From positions 1,672,001 through 1,736,000 of the forward strand of contig NZ_AP025285.1 in assembly GCF_023168405.1 (NCBI RefSeq): a stretch of 64,000 nt of DNA. Reading direction: 5' to 3'. The translations under genes were made by a program, and so were the position numbers. Positions 15,054 through 24,552 of the stretch are shown here, one piece after another; position 1 is the first letter of the stretch; every line of letters begins with the position of its first letter. The notes under the pieces are model-generated. The model saw nothing but the letters and a program-made list of their open reading frames with translations, was not told where the DNA came from and did no database searches. Source of the stretch: Leptogranulimonas caecicola. GTDB lineage: Bacteria; Actinomycetota; Coriobacteriia; Coriobacteriales; Atopobiaceae.

Positions 15054-15198
15054 GGTCTCCTCCGAACCTATCTTTTGGCCGCTCTCGCTCCACGCGCAGC
15101 GGCCGAGCACACATCCATCGATTCTTCATTTTACCTAATAATGCACCCTAATAAAGCCGCCGTACCCCTTTGTAACCTAGGAGGGCCAGGAAGACGCC

Positions 15199-15999
15199 TT
15201 AAGAAGCGGTGTTGTGGGCAGCCCCTGCCTGGTAGTCTTTGGCGAAGCGCACGGAAGGCTCAGGAAGCACCTCGAGGTTGGGGCGGCGGAGCGGCAGATC
15301 CGGCGCGGGGGCCAGAGGGTCGAAGCCCGCTACCTTGAGGCGCTCCACGTAGTCTTTGAGGCCCACCTGAGTGTCGTGGGTGATCTCGTCAAAGACGTCA
15401 GCGATGAGCTGACGGGGCAACAGCACATAGTCTTGGGACACCGGAGGCTTCTGAGCTGCGGCGACTATGTCCTTATCGGCGGCTATACAGACTTCAAGGT
15501 CGAGAGGGTCCAGGGCATAGTGGGGGTAGCGAGCCGCCTCGGCGAGCACCTGGGGCGTGAGATCCAGCGTGCGATGGATGCCCAGCGAATGACCAAAGAG
15601 ATCGAAGTCTCCCTGCTTGGCGATGCGGGTCTTGTCGCCGCTGGGGATGTGGTGGGCGGCATTGTAGACGCGCACCCGCTGGTTGTAGTGATGGTCGGCC
15701 AAGAGGTGGGCCCAGGTGCCCAGCACCATGTCGTCCACCGGGCCATAAGCCATCGCAGGCTCGATCCAGTCGTTCCAAAAAGCCTGGGCGTCGGGTATGG
15801 GGATGGACACCGGCTGGCTGTAGTGAGTGTCCACATAGCGCAGCGTGTGGCCCACGGCGGGCACCATGTAACCTACGTAGAGGTCGGGCAGGAGGTTTCC
15901 CCACAGGTAGCTGTCCTCATGACGGACGCCCAGCTGAGAGGCGTGGCCGGAGTCGAGGATCTTCTCGGCAAGACCGGTATGTATGTTCCAAGACGGCAT
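15199..15999 (-). CDS. Zinc-dependent phospholipase C-like protein
   Basis: A 266-residue protein beginning MPSWNIHTGLAEKIL at 15999. The order W-N-I-H, then YLWGNLLPDLYVGYM, then GTWAHLLADHHYNQRVR, then FGHSLGIH gives the histidine and aspartate ligands expected in the zinc-dependent phospholipase C fold. There is no signal peptide, so it acts inside the cell and the substrate need not be a phospholipid. Members are common as uncharacterised proteins in Coriobacteriia and Firmicutes. The family assignment is by motif order only. Confidence 0.6.
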   Translation of the reverse strand: MPSWNIHTGLAEKILDSGHASQLGVRHEDSYLWGNLLPDLYVGYMVPAVGHTLRYVDTHYSQPVSIPIPDAQAFWNDWIEPAMAYGPVDDMVLGTWAHLLADHHYNQRVRVYNAAHHIPSGDKTRIAKQGDFDLFGHSLGIHRTLDLTPQVLAEAARYPHYALDPLDLEVCIAADKDIVAAAQKPPVSQDYVLLPRQLIADVFDEITHDTQVGLKDYVERLKVAGFDPLAPAPDLPLRRPNLEVLPEPSVRFAKDYQAGAAHNTAS

Positions 16000-16218
16000 T
16001 AGGGCTCTTTCTTTGACAGGCACTGCACTCACAAAAGGGTAGCCGAGAATCGCTTGCCACAGGCGGCAGGCACCCGGGCAAGGTTGCAGCTTCCATGCGA
16101 GCTTCTTACCTTTAAGCCGCCCACAGGATCCGCCTGCATAATTTTTGCGCTCTGGGACGAAACTAAGGCGCTATTAGGGGCACAAGTCACAGGCGTTCGT
16201 CACGACCAAAGGAGCCTC

Positions 16219-16677
16219 ATGATCTTTGCACCCCTCGACCTCTACGGACTCGACCCCGTCACCTCTGCCCGTCTGGACCGTGCGCTGGACTGGCTGCGCA
16301 CGGTAGACCCCTCCACCCTGGAGCTGGGCCGAAACGACATCGACGGCGACGACATCTTCGCCAACGTCCTGCGCTTTGAGACCAGCCCCGCCGGCTCCAA
16401 GAGCTACGAGGCCCACCGCCTCTACCTAGACGTGCACTACGTCTTCGAGGGCACCGAGGTCATTGGCATCACTCCTACCAAAGACTGCCTGCCCCAGGGC
16501 GACTACAACCAGGAAGACGACTACTGCATGTACGACGACGGCTCCCAGGAGAGCTGGGTCACGCTCAAGCCTGGCGACTTTTGCGTCACGCCGCCCTATG
16601 ACGCCCACAAGCCCGGCTGCTGCGCCGAGAAACCCGAGCCTCTCTACAAGGCCGTGGTGAAGGTAAAGATAGGCTAG
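16219..16677 (+). CDS. YhcH/YjgK/YiaL family protein
   Basis: A 152-residue cupin-fold protein starting MIFAPLDLYGLDPVTSARLD after AAAGGAG. Family marks are FETSPAGSKSYEAHRLYLDV (E and H metal ligands), YVFEGTEVIGI and the ending PGDFCVTPPYDAHKPG. Relatives include NanQ, which speeds sugar ring opening in sialic acid use, and the beta subunit of EbgA-type galactosidase. The gene stands alone, so the sugar is unknown. A strong terminator follows. Confidence 0.85.
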   Translation: MIFAPLDLYGLDPVTSARLDRALDWLRTVDPSTLELGRNDIDGDDIFANVLRFETSPAGSKSYEAHRLYLDVHYVFEGTEVIGITPTKDCLPQGDYNQEDDYCMYDDGSQESWVTLKPGDFCVTPPYDAHKPGCCAEKPEPLYKAVVKVKIG

Positions 16678-16720
16678 GCTACCGGCGTATCCCCAGCATT
16701 CTCCCAGTTGGCGCCCATTG

Positions 16721-16760
16721 AAATCGGCTGCCCTCCCCTTGAGGAAGGCAGCCGATTTTT
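16721..16760. terminator. Bidirectional terminator between the YhcH gene and pheT
   Basis: AAATCGGCTGCC (16721-16732) pairs perfectly with GGCAGCCGATTT (16747-16758). T-runs lie on the rightward side and A-runs on the other, so it can serve both converging transcripts. Confidence 0.9.
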
Positions 16761-16793
16761 CGTGCCGCAGGTTGTGGCCGAAAAACGGCCAGG

Positions 16794-19256
16794 CTAATTG
16801 CGCACCTCGGCGCCCAGCGACTTGGAGATCTTCTTGACCAGCTTGTCCATGACCTTCTCCACATCCTCGGCAGTGAGGGTGCGCTTGGGATCGCGGAAGG
16901 TGAGGGCGAAGGCCATGGACTTCTTATGGGGCCCCACGCGCACAGGATCGCGGTAGACGTCGAAGAGGCGCACGTCTACCAGCAGCTTGCCGCCAGCAGA
17001 CCCAATGCGCTGAATGCAGGTCTCATAATCCACATCCTCGTCCACCACGATGGCCAGGTCTTGCTCTACCCCTGGCAGCGTGGGGATGTCCTGGTAGGGC
17101 AGCATGTCCTGGGCATGGCTCAAGAGGGCGTCCTGGTCTATCTCGAAGGCCACCACGTCCTGGTCGATGTCGAAGTTTGCCAGGCTCAGCGGGTGGATGT
17201 TGCCAAGCCAGCCCACGCACTGCTTGCCCACCATGATCTGGGCGGCGCGGCCCGGCTGGAGCCAGGGGTACTTCTCGGGCGAGGCGGCCTTGAAGCGCAG
17301 GCGCTCGATCTTCAGGGCCTCTGCCAGCTGCTCGATGGCGCCCTTGCCGTCGAAGAAGTCCAGCGGGCGCGCCTTTTGGTCCCAGCTGTCCTTGTGCCAG
17401 GCGCCGCAGAGCACGCCGGCCACATGTTGGGGCTCGGCAGGCTGCGAAGCCTCAGAAGAACCGTAGAAGACGCGTCCCTGCTCGTAGAGGGCCACATTGT
17501 CCTGCCCATGGGCCAGGTTGTAGGCCACCGAGCGAAGCAGGCCCGGGATCATGGTGCGGCGCATCTGGCCCTGGTCGGCGGTGAGGGGGTTCAAGATGAC
17601 CACCGGCTGGCCCAGACGCTCGTCGGGCATGCGCAGGCGCTCCAGGTCGCCAGTATCGGCAAAGTTGTAGGTGAGCGTCTCGCAAAGGCCGCTGGCGCGC
17701 AGGGCCTCCCCCACCATGTGGGCGTAGCGCTGAAGATCGGTCAGGCCGCCGGGGTGGTTGGGGGCGCCGGGGATGGTAGGCTCCACGCGGTCCATGCCCC
17801 AGAGGCGCAGCACCTCTTCTACCAGGTCGATCTCACGGGTGAGGTCCGGACGGTTGGTGGGAGCCACCACGTCCAAGTAAGAGCCCAGGCGGCTGGGCAC
17901 CACCGAGCAACCCAGGCGCGCCAGGGCCTCCACCATGAAGTCATTGGGGATGTCGGCGCCGCACAGCTCCCTCACCCGAGAAGGGCGCAGGCTGATGGTC
18001 GCAGCCTCCACGGGCTCGGGATAGACATCCACCACGCCGCGGCAGACCTCGGCCTCGCAGCAGGACTCGAAGAGGGCGGCAGCGATGTCTGCCACCTCGA
18101 CGCAGTCTGCGGCATCCACGCCGCGCTCGAAGCGGATGGAAGCCTCGCTCATGAGCCCCAGGTCGCGGCTGGTGCGGCTGGTATGGCCCGGCGAGAAGCA
18201 GGCGCTTTCCAGAAGGATGTTGACGGTCTTCTCGGTAACCTCAGAGTTCTCGCCGCCCATGACGCCGGCCAGAGCCACGGCAGCATCGCCGTCGTCGGAG
18301 ATGACCGTCATATCGGGGGTCAAGGTGCGGTCCTGGCCGTCGAGGGTACGCAGGACCTCGCCGTCTGTCGCCGGGCGCACCACGATGTGGCGCTTGCCGT
18401 CGCGCTGGGTGAGGGTGTCCAAGTCAAAGGCGTGAAGCGGCTGGCCGGTGAGGTACATGACGTAGTTGGTGATGTCCACCACGTTGTTGATGGGGCGGCT
18501 GCCTGCAGCCACTATGCGGCGGGCGAGCCAGGCCGGCGAAGGGCCGATCTTGACGTTTCGCACCACGCGGGCGCAGTAGCGGCTGCAGCGCTCAGGATCG
18601 GCGATGGCCACGTCCACCAGGTCTTTGGTGGCAGGCTTGACCTCATGGGCAATGGCGGGCACCTCGATATGGGTGGGCTCGCTCAAAATGGCACCCACCT
18701 CGCAGGCAAAGCCGGTCATGGAGAGGCAGTCAGGGCGGTTGGGGGTGATCTCGCAGTCGATCACAGTGTCGGAGAGGCCCAGGTAGTCGCCGGCAGGCAC
18801 GCCGATGGGGGCATCCTCGGGCAGCACCATGATGCCGTCGTGCTCAGAGCCAATGCCCAGCTCGCGGGCGGAGCAGTTCATGCCGCAGGACTCCACGCCG
18901 CGCAGCTTGCTCTTCTTGATCTTGAAGTCGCCAGGAAGCACCGCGCCCTCCATGGCCACGATGACATGCTGATGGGCCGCCACGTTGGGGGCGCCGCAGA
19001 CGATTTGCAGCGGCACAGGGTCGCCCTGCTCGTCCACGTTGTGGGGCCCCACGTCCACCATGGTGACCTTCATGTGGTCGGAGTCGGGATGGGGCACGCA
19101 GGAGAGGATGTAGCCGGTGACCACGTGGTCCAGCGAGGCGCCGGTATGCTCGACGGCCTCTACCTCGGTACCCGTGCGGATAAGCTCAGCCACCAGATCA
19201 GAGACCTGTTGGGGCAGGTCCACCATAGTGCCAAGCCACTCATAAGAAACGCGCAT
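16794..19256 (-). CDS. pheT: Phenylalanine--tRNA ligase beta subunit
   Basis: An 820-residue protein starting MRVSYEWLGTMVDLPQQVSD at 19256 after AAAGGCGATG. In order: an EMAP/tRNA-binding domain (residues about 40-150, with VCGAPNVAA), the B3/B4 editing domain, the B5 domain, the catalytic-like core (TNRPDLTREIDLVEEVLRLW) and a C-terminal anticodon-binding FDX-ACB domain (FRDPKRTLTAEDVEKVMDKL). Length and order are normal. With PheS it charges tRNA-Phe. It follows pheS with a 44-base gap and shares its T-box-controlled transcript. Confidence 0.97.
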   Translation of the reverse strand: MRVSYEWLGTMVDLPQQVSDLVAELIRTGTEVEAVEHTGASLDHVVTGYILSCVPHPDSDHMKVTMVDVGPHNVDEQGDPVPLQIVCGAPNVAAHQHVIVAMEGAVLPGDFKIKKSKLRGVESCGMNCSARELGIGSEHDGIMVLPEDAPIGVPAGDYLGLSDTVIDCEITPNRPDCLSMTGFACEVGAILSEPTHIEVPAIAHEVKPATKDLVDVAIADPERCSRYCARVVRNVKIGPSPAWLARRIVAAGSRPINNVVDITNYVMYLTGQPLHAFDLDTLTQRDGKRHIVVRPATDGEVLRTLDGQDRTLTPDMTVISDDGDAAVALAGVMGGENSEVTEKTVNILLESACFSPGHTSRTSRDLGLMSEASIRFERGVDAADCVEVADIAAALFESCCEAEVCRGVVDVYPEPVEAATISLRPSRVRELCGADIPNDFMVEALARLGCSVVPSRLGSYLDVVAPTNRPDLTREIDLVEEVLRLWGMDRVEPTIPGAPNHPGGLTDLQRYAHMVGEALRASGLCETLTYNFADTGDLERLRMPDERLGQPVVILNPLTADQGQMRRTMIPGLLRSVAYNLAHGQDNVALYEQGRVFYGSSEASQPAEPQHVAGVLCGAWHKDSWDQKARPLDFFDGKGAIEQLAEALKIERLRFKAASPEKYPWLQPGRAAQIMVGKQCVGWLGNIHPLSLANFDIDQDVVAFEIDQDALLSHAQDMLPYQDIPTLPGVEQDLAIVVDEDVDYETCIQRIGSAGGKLLVDVRLFDVYRDPVRVGPHKKSMAFALTFRDPKRTLTAEDVEKVMDKLVKKISKSLGAEVRN

Positions 19257-19300
19257 GGATGCATCGCCTTTCTCGGTAGTAAAAAAGTTGGAAGGGGCCG

Positions 19301-20359
19301 TTAGAACTGGCGCAGGAAGCGCATGTCGCCAGTCATGAGCATGCGTAGGTCGGGCAGGTCGTAGCGCAGGGCGGCGATGCGCTCGGCGCCCATGCCAAAG
19401 GCAAAGCCGCTGTAGCGCTCCGGGTCGATGCCGGCGTAGCCAAAGACGTTGGGGTCTACCAGGCCGCAACCCAGGATCTCGATCCAGCCGGTGTGGTTGC
19501 AAAAACGGCAGCCGGACCCGCCGCACACCCCGCAGGACACGTCCAGCTCGCAGCTGGGCTCGGTGAAGGGGAAGAAGTGGGGGCGATAGCGGGTGGCGCG
19601 ATCGGGCCCGAAGAGCTCCTTGGCCATATGGTCCAGCGTGCCCTTGAGGTCGCCGAAGGTGATGCCCTCGTCTACCACCAGGCCCTCGATCTGGGTGAAC
19701 TGGGGCAGGTGGTTGGCGTCGGCGGTGTCGGGCCTAAAGACGCGGCCGGGCGACAGCATGTAGATGGGAGGCTTTTGGGCCTCCATGGTGCGCATCTGCA
19801 CCGGGGAAGTCTGGGTGCGCAGCAGCACGTCGGAGACCAGCGAGCCAGCCGAGGGATTGAGCGGGTCTTCCACATAGAAGGTGTCGCGCGGCGAGCGCGA
19901 AGGGTGGTCTGCAGGAGCGTTGAGCGACGTGAAGTTGTAGTACTCGGTCTCTACGTAGGGGCCGGACTCGATGGAGTAGCCCAGGCCGATGAAGATATCC
20001 TGGATCTCGTCCACGATCTGCGAGATCAGGTGCTGGGTGCCCACATGGGGCCTGCGACCCGGCAGCGTCACGTCCACCGAGGACGCCTCGATGCGTGCCG
20101 CCAGCTCCGCCGCTTCCAGTTGGGCCTTGCGCTCTGCCAGCTCGGCCTCCACCTGGCGGCGCACCTCGTTGGCCAGCTTGCCCACCTGGGGGCGCTCCTC
20201 AGGCGTGAGGCTGCCCATAGAGCGCAGCACGGCTGTGAGCTGGCCTTTCTTGCCGGTTACCGCCACGCGCACGGCATCCAGCGCCTCCAAGCTCTGCGCC
20301 TGCTCGATGCGCTCGCGGGCGCTGGCAGCAATGCCTTCGAGCTCGTCGATCATCGACAT
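19301..20359 (-). CDS. pheS: Phenylalanine--tRNA ligase alpha subunit
   Basis: A 352-residue catalytic subunit. The N-terminal coiled coil (ERPQVGKLANEVRRQVEAEL) binds tRNA. The class II core has motif 2 (MRTMEAQKPPIYMLSPGRVF), FTQIEGLVVDEGITFGDLKG, a CGGSGCRFCNHTGWIEILGC segment and motif 3 (FGMGAERIAALRYDLPDLR). I start it at the ATG at 20359 behind GGGAGA; an ATG two codons later is possible. It is the first gene of the pheST operon. Confidence 0.97.
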   Translation of the reverse strand: MSMIDELEGIAASARERIEQAQSLEALDAVRVAVTGKKGQLTAVLRSMGSLTPEERPQVGKLANEVRRQVEAELAERKAQLEAAELAARIEASSVDVTLPGRRPHVGTQHLISQIVDEIQDIFIGLGYSIESGPYVETEYYNFTSLNAPADHPSRSPRDTFYVEDPLNPSAGSLVSDVLLRTQTSPVQMRTMEAQKPPIYMLSPGRVFRPDTADANHLPQFTQIEGLVVDEGITFGDLKGTLDHMAKELFGPDRATRYRPHFFPFTEPSCELDVSCGVCGGSGCRFCNHTGWIEILGCGLVDPNVFGYAGIDPERYSGFAFGMGAERIAALRYDLPDLRMLMTGDMRFLRQF

Positions 20360-20455
20360 CGATAAATCTCCCTTCTTCAAGAGCCGCCCCCTGTCGGAGG
20401 GCAGGTCTTCTCGGCAGCTTTAGGCCGCCTTTCCATGAAGGCCACCGAGGCAACA

Positions 20456-20755
20456 AAAAACCGCCCCTGGCCTGAAGTGTGAGCCAAGGACGGACGAATC
20501 CGCGGTACCACCTTGATTGACGCTGGGTGCAAGAGTCCCGAGCGACCACTCGTTGTGCCCGTTCCGTGGGCCAGACGGCTTGCCTACTGGGTAAAGATGC
20601 CGAGAAACCCTTGAACATCCCTGCCGTTAAGCTCGCAGCTGGTAGAGTGAACGCCACAACCCGTCGACCCCGGAGGTCTTCCAGCCTAGGACCCCTTCTC
20701 TGGTGAGGACGACACGCAGGGTCGCAACCCTCTCCGTCATCGCTTAGCAGCCTAT
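20456..20755 (-). promoter_or_regulatory. T-box riboswitch leader of pheST
   Basis: Read leftward, the leader contains the invariant T-box word GGTGGTACCGCG (20513-20502). It is followed by a terminator whose arms CCGTCCTTGGC and GCCAGGGGCGG end in six T (20494-20456). A stem I region with a candidate TTC (Phe) specifier in GCGTTCACTC lies near 20650. Uncharged tRNA-Phe would stabilise the antiterminator and allow transcription of pheST. The leader also carries one TGCCGAGAA word at 20598. Confidence 0.93.
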
Positions 20756-20788
20756 GGTAGCACAGCTTGAGGCCCTTAGGCGGCCGGT

Positions 20789-21547
20789 CTAGTCTTCTCG
20801 GGGCACGCAGATGAGCTGCACGCCGGCGCCCTGGATGGCCTGGGCGATGAGGGGGTCCAAGCCGTCGTCGGTCACTACGCAGGCGATCTTTCCGGCAAGG
20901 CGCATGGGCACGACGCCGTGGCGCAAGAACTTGTCGGACTCGGTGAGCACGATTACCTGCTGGGCCTGAGCCGCCATGTCGAGCACCGCCTGGGCGCGCA
21001 TCTGATCGCTGTTGGTGAAGCCTTGGTTGGGCATGTAGCCGTCCACGCCTATGAAGAGCCGGTCCACGCAAAAGTTCTTGGCGCTCTGGGCCACCATGGG
21101 CCCCACGTTCACCTGGGCGTCGTTTTGGTAGGTGCCGCCCAAAAGGATGGTTTTCGCACCTGGCTCGCGGCGCACGTAGCCGGCGATGAACGCCGAGTTG
21201 GTGACCATGGTGACGCCCATAGAAGCGCTGGCGAGCTCCTGGGCCAGCAGGGCGCAGCAGGACCCGGACTCCACCATTACCGTCTCGCCCGAGCCCACAA
21301 GGCCTGCCGCCGCTGCGGCGATGGAGCGCTTGGTCTCATAGTGGTAGGCCAGCCGGCCGTTGATGTCGTTGGGGTTGCCCAAGACCGCGTAGCCGTGCTC
21401 GCGCTTGATAACGTCGCGGGACTCCAGATCGTCCAGATCCTTGCGCATGGTGACCGAGGAGACTCCCAACTCTCGGGCCAACTGAGCCACCTCAAGGCGC
21501 TCATGCTCTGTGAGCAGTTCTAATATACGAGCATCGCGCTTGCCCAT
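20789..21547 (-). CDS. DeoR/GlpR-family transcriptional regulator
   Basis: A 252-residue protein. The N-terminus is a DeoR winged helix (LLTEHERLEVAQLARELGVS, then VTMRKDLDDLESRDVIKREH). The rest is a sugar-phosphate isomerase-like sensor domain with GSGETVMVESGSCCALLAQE, LLGGTYQ and FIGVDGY. AAGGAGAAAC precedes the ATG at 21547. It diverges from the first GntR gene. Sugar phosphates are the usual inducers of this family. The glycyl-radical gene cluster to the right is a candidate target. Confidence 0.85.
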   Translation of the reverse strand: MGKRDARILELLTEHERLEVAQLARELGVSSVTMRKDLDDLESRDVIKREHGYAVLGNPNDINGRLAYHYETKRSIAAAAAGLVGSGETVMVESGSCCALLAQELASASMGVTMVTNSAFIAGYVRREPGAKTILLGGTYQNDAQVNVGPMVAQSAKNFCVDRLFIGVDGYMPNQGFTNSDQMRAQAVLDMAAQAQQVIVLTESDKFLRHGVVPMRLAGKIACVVTDDGLDPLIAQAIQGAGVQLICVPRED

Positions 21548-21708
21548 GTTTCTCCTTAGGACAAATCATAATTATATGCTCAGTATACAGGTTTCGTTTC
21601 TATGTGTTTATGCTTTCGTATGAATCTACTCAAGAAACCTACCTTGAACCTTGTGCAATCGCTGCAAAACCAGCTGACATGACAGTTTCCTTTCAGTAAA
21701 GTTGTGGC

Positions 21709-22485
21709 ATGAACTCCATAGACTACATCAAACATCATTTTGACTTCGAGAGTCCTCAGCCACCGGGCATGCAGCTGGCCGTGGTGGTGGCCGAGACCAT
21801 CAAGGCTGGCGTCTTAACGCCCGGCGACCCCCTCCCCACCGAGCGGGAGCTTTGCGACGCCCTTTTGTTGCCGCGCTCTGCCGTGCGCGAAGCCATGGAA
21901 ATCCTGCGCACCTCCGGCGAGATCACCCGCATGGCGGGGCTGGGCACCTTTGTGGCCCCCTCGTTCATGCGCCGGCAGCTGGACTCGGTCTACGACTTCA
22001 CGCGCTCTGTGAAGGCCGAGGGCATGGAGCCCTCCACAAAGGTGCTGCTGTTTCAGCACACTTACCCTGCAGGCTTCTCTTCTCGCACCCTGGACTTGCC
22101 CTTGGATGAGCCCTCGATTTTTAGGATAGAGCGCCTGCGCTATGCCGACGACGTGCCCATGTCGCTGGAGATAGAGCATATCCCTTGTTTGCGCTTCCCC
22201 GACCTCACCCAGGCCGATGTCTCAGGCTCCCTCTATGAGATGCTCGCGCGCAAATACGGCGTCCAGATTGGCGACGCCGACGAGTACTACCAGGCCATTC
22301 TTTTGGGCAAGCGCGAGGCCAAGCTGCTGGACCGCCAGTACAGAAGCCCCGCGTTCCGCATTGTGCGCGTGGTGCGCGACACCTCCGGCCAGGTATTCAA
22401 CATCACCGAGGCCTTTGTCCCCGGCGATCACACACGCCTTGGCGTGCACCTCGAAGGGCGCACCCCGCCCCCGAACCTCGACTGA
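21709..22485 (+). CDS. GntR-family regulator with UTRA domain, paralogue 1
   Basis: A 258-residue protein. The winged helix covers residues 15-80 (KAGVLTPGDPLPTERELCDA, then LPRSAVREAMEILRTSGEIT, then MAGLGTFVAPS). A UTRA sensor follows (FRIERLRYADDVPMSLEIEH; ILLGKREAKLLDR) and ends FVPGDHTRLGVHLEG. It is clearly related to the next gene: both share RRQLDSVYDFT/RRSLNSLYDFS, LLGKREA and PGDHTR. The ribosome binding site is weak. Together the pair probably senses a sugar derivative and controls the glycyl-radical genes. Confidence 0.85.
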   Translation: MNSIDYIKHHFDFESPQPPGMQLAVVVAETIKAGVLTPGDPLPTERELCDALLLPRSAVREAMEILRTSGEITRMAGLGTFVAPSFMRRQLDSVYDFTRSVKAEGMEPSTKVLLFQHTYPAGFSSRTLDLPLDEPSIFRIERLRYADDVPMSLEIEHIPCLRFPDLTQADVSGSLYEMLARKYGVQIGDADEYYQAILLGKREAKLLDRQYRSPAFRIVRVVRDTSGQVFNITEAFVPGDHTRLGVHLEGRTPPPNLD

Positions 22486-22590
22486 GCCCTAGCCTGGCAA
22501 GCTGAGCCAACCTCTCACAAGCCTTTGGCGCGCCATAAGCCTCTCACCGGATATACGGGCACCTGTCTCTATATATGTTATATATAAGGC

Positions 22591-23370
22591 ATGGATACAC
22601 TCGCCTCGATCGCCCGCGAGCTTTCTCGCGCTGGCGCTCGCCCCAACTCCTCGCATATCGCCGCCTCCCTGCGCGATCTCATCGACCGGGGGCTCTTGGC
22701 GGCCGACGACCCCCTGCCCTCCGAGCACGACCTATGCCGTGCTCTAGGCGTGGGCCGATCCACCGTGCGCGCCGCACTGGCATCGCTGGTGGACGAAGGC
22801 CTGGTAGTGCGCAAGTCTGGCAGCGGCACTTTTGTGGCCCCCGCCACCATGCGCCGCTCCCTAAACAGCCTCTACGACTTTTCTGGCGAAGTGAAAAAGG
22901 CTGGCATGACCCCCACCAGCCAGGTGCTGTCCTTCGAGTGCGTGCAGCCGCCCAGCGGGGTGGCTCGGGCCTTGCAACTTTTTGATACCGAGAAACCCAC
23001 CTACCGCATTGAGCGCCTTCGCTTAGCCGACGACATCGTGATGTCGCTGGAAACCAGTTATCTGCCCTGCGAGCTCTTCCCCGGGCTTACGCGCGAGCAA
23101 GTGGCAGGGTCGCTCTACCGCGCGCTTCAGAAAGGCTGGGGCGTCGAAGCTGCCTCGGCTCAAGAGGTCTACGAAAGCGTGCTTTTAGGCAAACGCGAGG
23201 CGGCTCTATTGGGAAGGCCTGCCCGCAGCGCCGCTTTCAAGGTCACCCGCACTGCCTTTGACAAGCTGGCGCACCCCTTTGAGGTAAGCCAGGTCATCGC
23301 GCCCGGCGACCACACCCGCTATGCGGCTGAACTCAAGCCGGCTCACACCCAGTGGGGACCCCGGCAATAG
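22591..23370 (+). CDS. GntR-family regulator with UTRA domain, paralogue 2
   Basis: A 259-residue paralogue of the gene before it, in tandem with a 105-base gap. Winged helix: DRGLLAADDPLPSEHDLCRA, then GVGRSTVRAALASLVDEGLV. Sensor: YRIERLRLADDIVMSLETSY, then VLLGKREAALLGR, ending APGDHTRYAAE. The start is taken at the ATG at 22591; only a weak purine stretch (AAGG) precedes it, and a TATATA-rich tract lies directly upstream, so leaderless translation is possible. It converges on the activase gene, whose stop is 13 bases away. Confidence 0.85.
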   Translation: MDTLASIARELSRAGARPNSSHIAASLRDLIDRGLLAADDPLPSEHDLCRALGVGRSTVRAALASLVDEGLVVRKSGSGTFVAPATMRRSLNSLYDFSGEVKKAGMTPTSQVLSFECVQPPSGVARALQLFDTEKPTYRIERLRLADDIVMSLETSYLPCELFPGLTREQVAGSLYRALQKGWGVEAASAQEVYESVLLGKREAALLGRPARSAAFKVTRTAFDKLAHPFEVSQVIAPGDHTRYAAELKPAHTQWGPRQ

Positions 23371-23383
23371 GGCATATTCGCCT

Positions 23384-24433
23384 TTACACAAAGGCATCCA
23401 CGCCCCGCTCCCTCAGCGCCTCTGCCAGTGGCTCAACATCTTTCACGCTCAGCTGTGCGACGCCTTCCATCCCGTAATCCCGGCCCAAAAGCTTGTATTT
23501 GTTTTCGCCAAACTGGTGGAAGGGCAGCAATTGGAGGCGGGGCTTCTCGGTATTTGAACGTCCCGCAGCCTGCCAGGCGTCGAGGATATGGGCAGCCAGG
23601 CCCTCGGCGGTGGCAGCCACTGCGCTGGCCGAGAGCGACGGGTCGATGTTGAACCCCGGGATCACCGGCGTGCGGCAGAGCACCTGGGCGCCAGAGGCAC
23701 ACGCGCGGCGCAGATTGTCCTTGATGAGCCCCAGGCCTACACCGGTACCTGCCTTGTGCGCCGCTTCATCCCAGTGCTTCACATCAAAGAGCAGGATGTC
23801 CATGGCGTCCAGCACCTGCTCGAAGACCTCCGGCGCAGCATAGCCGGTGGTCTCCATGGCGCAGGAGACGCCCTGGGCATGCAGCCGCCGTGCCGCTTGG
23901 CGCACAAAGTCGGGCCATAGGAGCGCCTCGCCGCCCGAGAAAGTTACCCCTCCGCCCGACTGCTCATAGAAAGCCTGGTCTTGAAGGCATTGGGCCACCA
24001 CCTCATCCACCGATCTCTCGGCTCCCACCAGGCTCATGGCTCCCCACACGCAGGCCTCGGCTACTTGGGGCTGGCGCTTCTCGGCAGCAAGGCATACGTG
24101 GTCCACAGTTACCTGGGGCAGTCCACCCTCATCAAAGGCCAAAGTCACTGCCTGGCTTGCGGCAGCACAGCATCCGCAGCCTTTGCAGGAGCGGCCGTCC
24201 CACTCTAGCTGGGAGTAGGCCAACTGACTTTCGGGGTTGGCACACCAGGCGCAACGCAGCGGGCAGCCCTTGAGAAAGACCACCGTGCGAATGCCGGGAC
24301 CATCGTCCAAGCTGAACTTTTGAACGTTAAACACCGGGGCTTTGAGCGGAAGCTCTCTTTGGGACGCGCCACCTCTGCGGACAGGTGACAACGACTCGAT
24401 GGAGCACTGCTTCGTACCGGAATGAGGCTGCAT
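23384..24433 (-). CDS. Glycyl-radical enzyme activating enzyme (radical SAM)
   Basis: A 349-residue protein. The radical SAM cluster is GCPLRCAWCANPES (C-x3-C-x2-C). An N-terminal insert carries additional cysteines (CKGCGCC) as in the longer activases that hold auxiliary iron-sulfur clusters. GGGVTFSGGEALL and LLFDVKHWD are family motifs, and it ends with the ligand loop LLPFHQFGENKYKLLG. It abstracts a hydrogen from the glycine of the partner enzyme. It starts at 24433 after GGAGGACCC and diverges from the enzyme gene at 24553, sharing a 119-base control region. Confidence 0.92.
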   Translation of the reverse strand: MQPHSGTKQCSIESLSPVRRGGASQRELPLKAPVFNVQKFSLDDGPGIRTVVFLKGCPLRCAWCANPESQLAYSQLEWDGRSCKGCGCCAAASQAVTLAFDEGGLPQVTVDHVCLAAEKRQPQVAEACVWGAMSLVGAERSVDEVVAQCLQDQAFYEQSGGGVTFSGGEALLWPDFVRQAARRLHAQGVSCAMETTGYAAPEVFEQVLDAMDILLFDVKHWDEAAHKAGTGVGLGLIKDNLRRACASGAQVLCRTPVIPGFNIDPSLSASAVAATAEGLAAHILDAWQAAGRSNTEKPRLQLLPFHQFGENKYKLLGRDYGMEGVAQLSVKDVEPLAEALRERGVDAFV

Positions 24434-24552
24434 GGGTCCTCCATATTAACTTACGTTCGAAAGTATTTCTTGTTTCGTCTGTGAGTTTAGACTAGACTTC
24501 GGGTTGTAGCAAGCGCTCGGCGCCCTTCAGGCCCCATTCACAGGAGGAACTC

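Noticed and set aside
16926-19304. A 792-residue open frame opposite pheT
   Set aside because: It is the mirror of a conserved housekeeping gene with high third-position G+C; it is His/Gly-rich and matches nothing.
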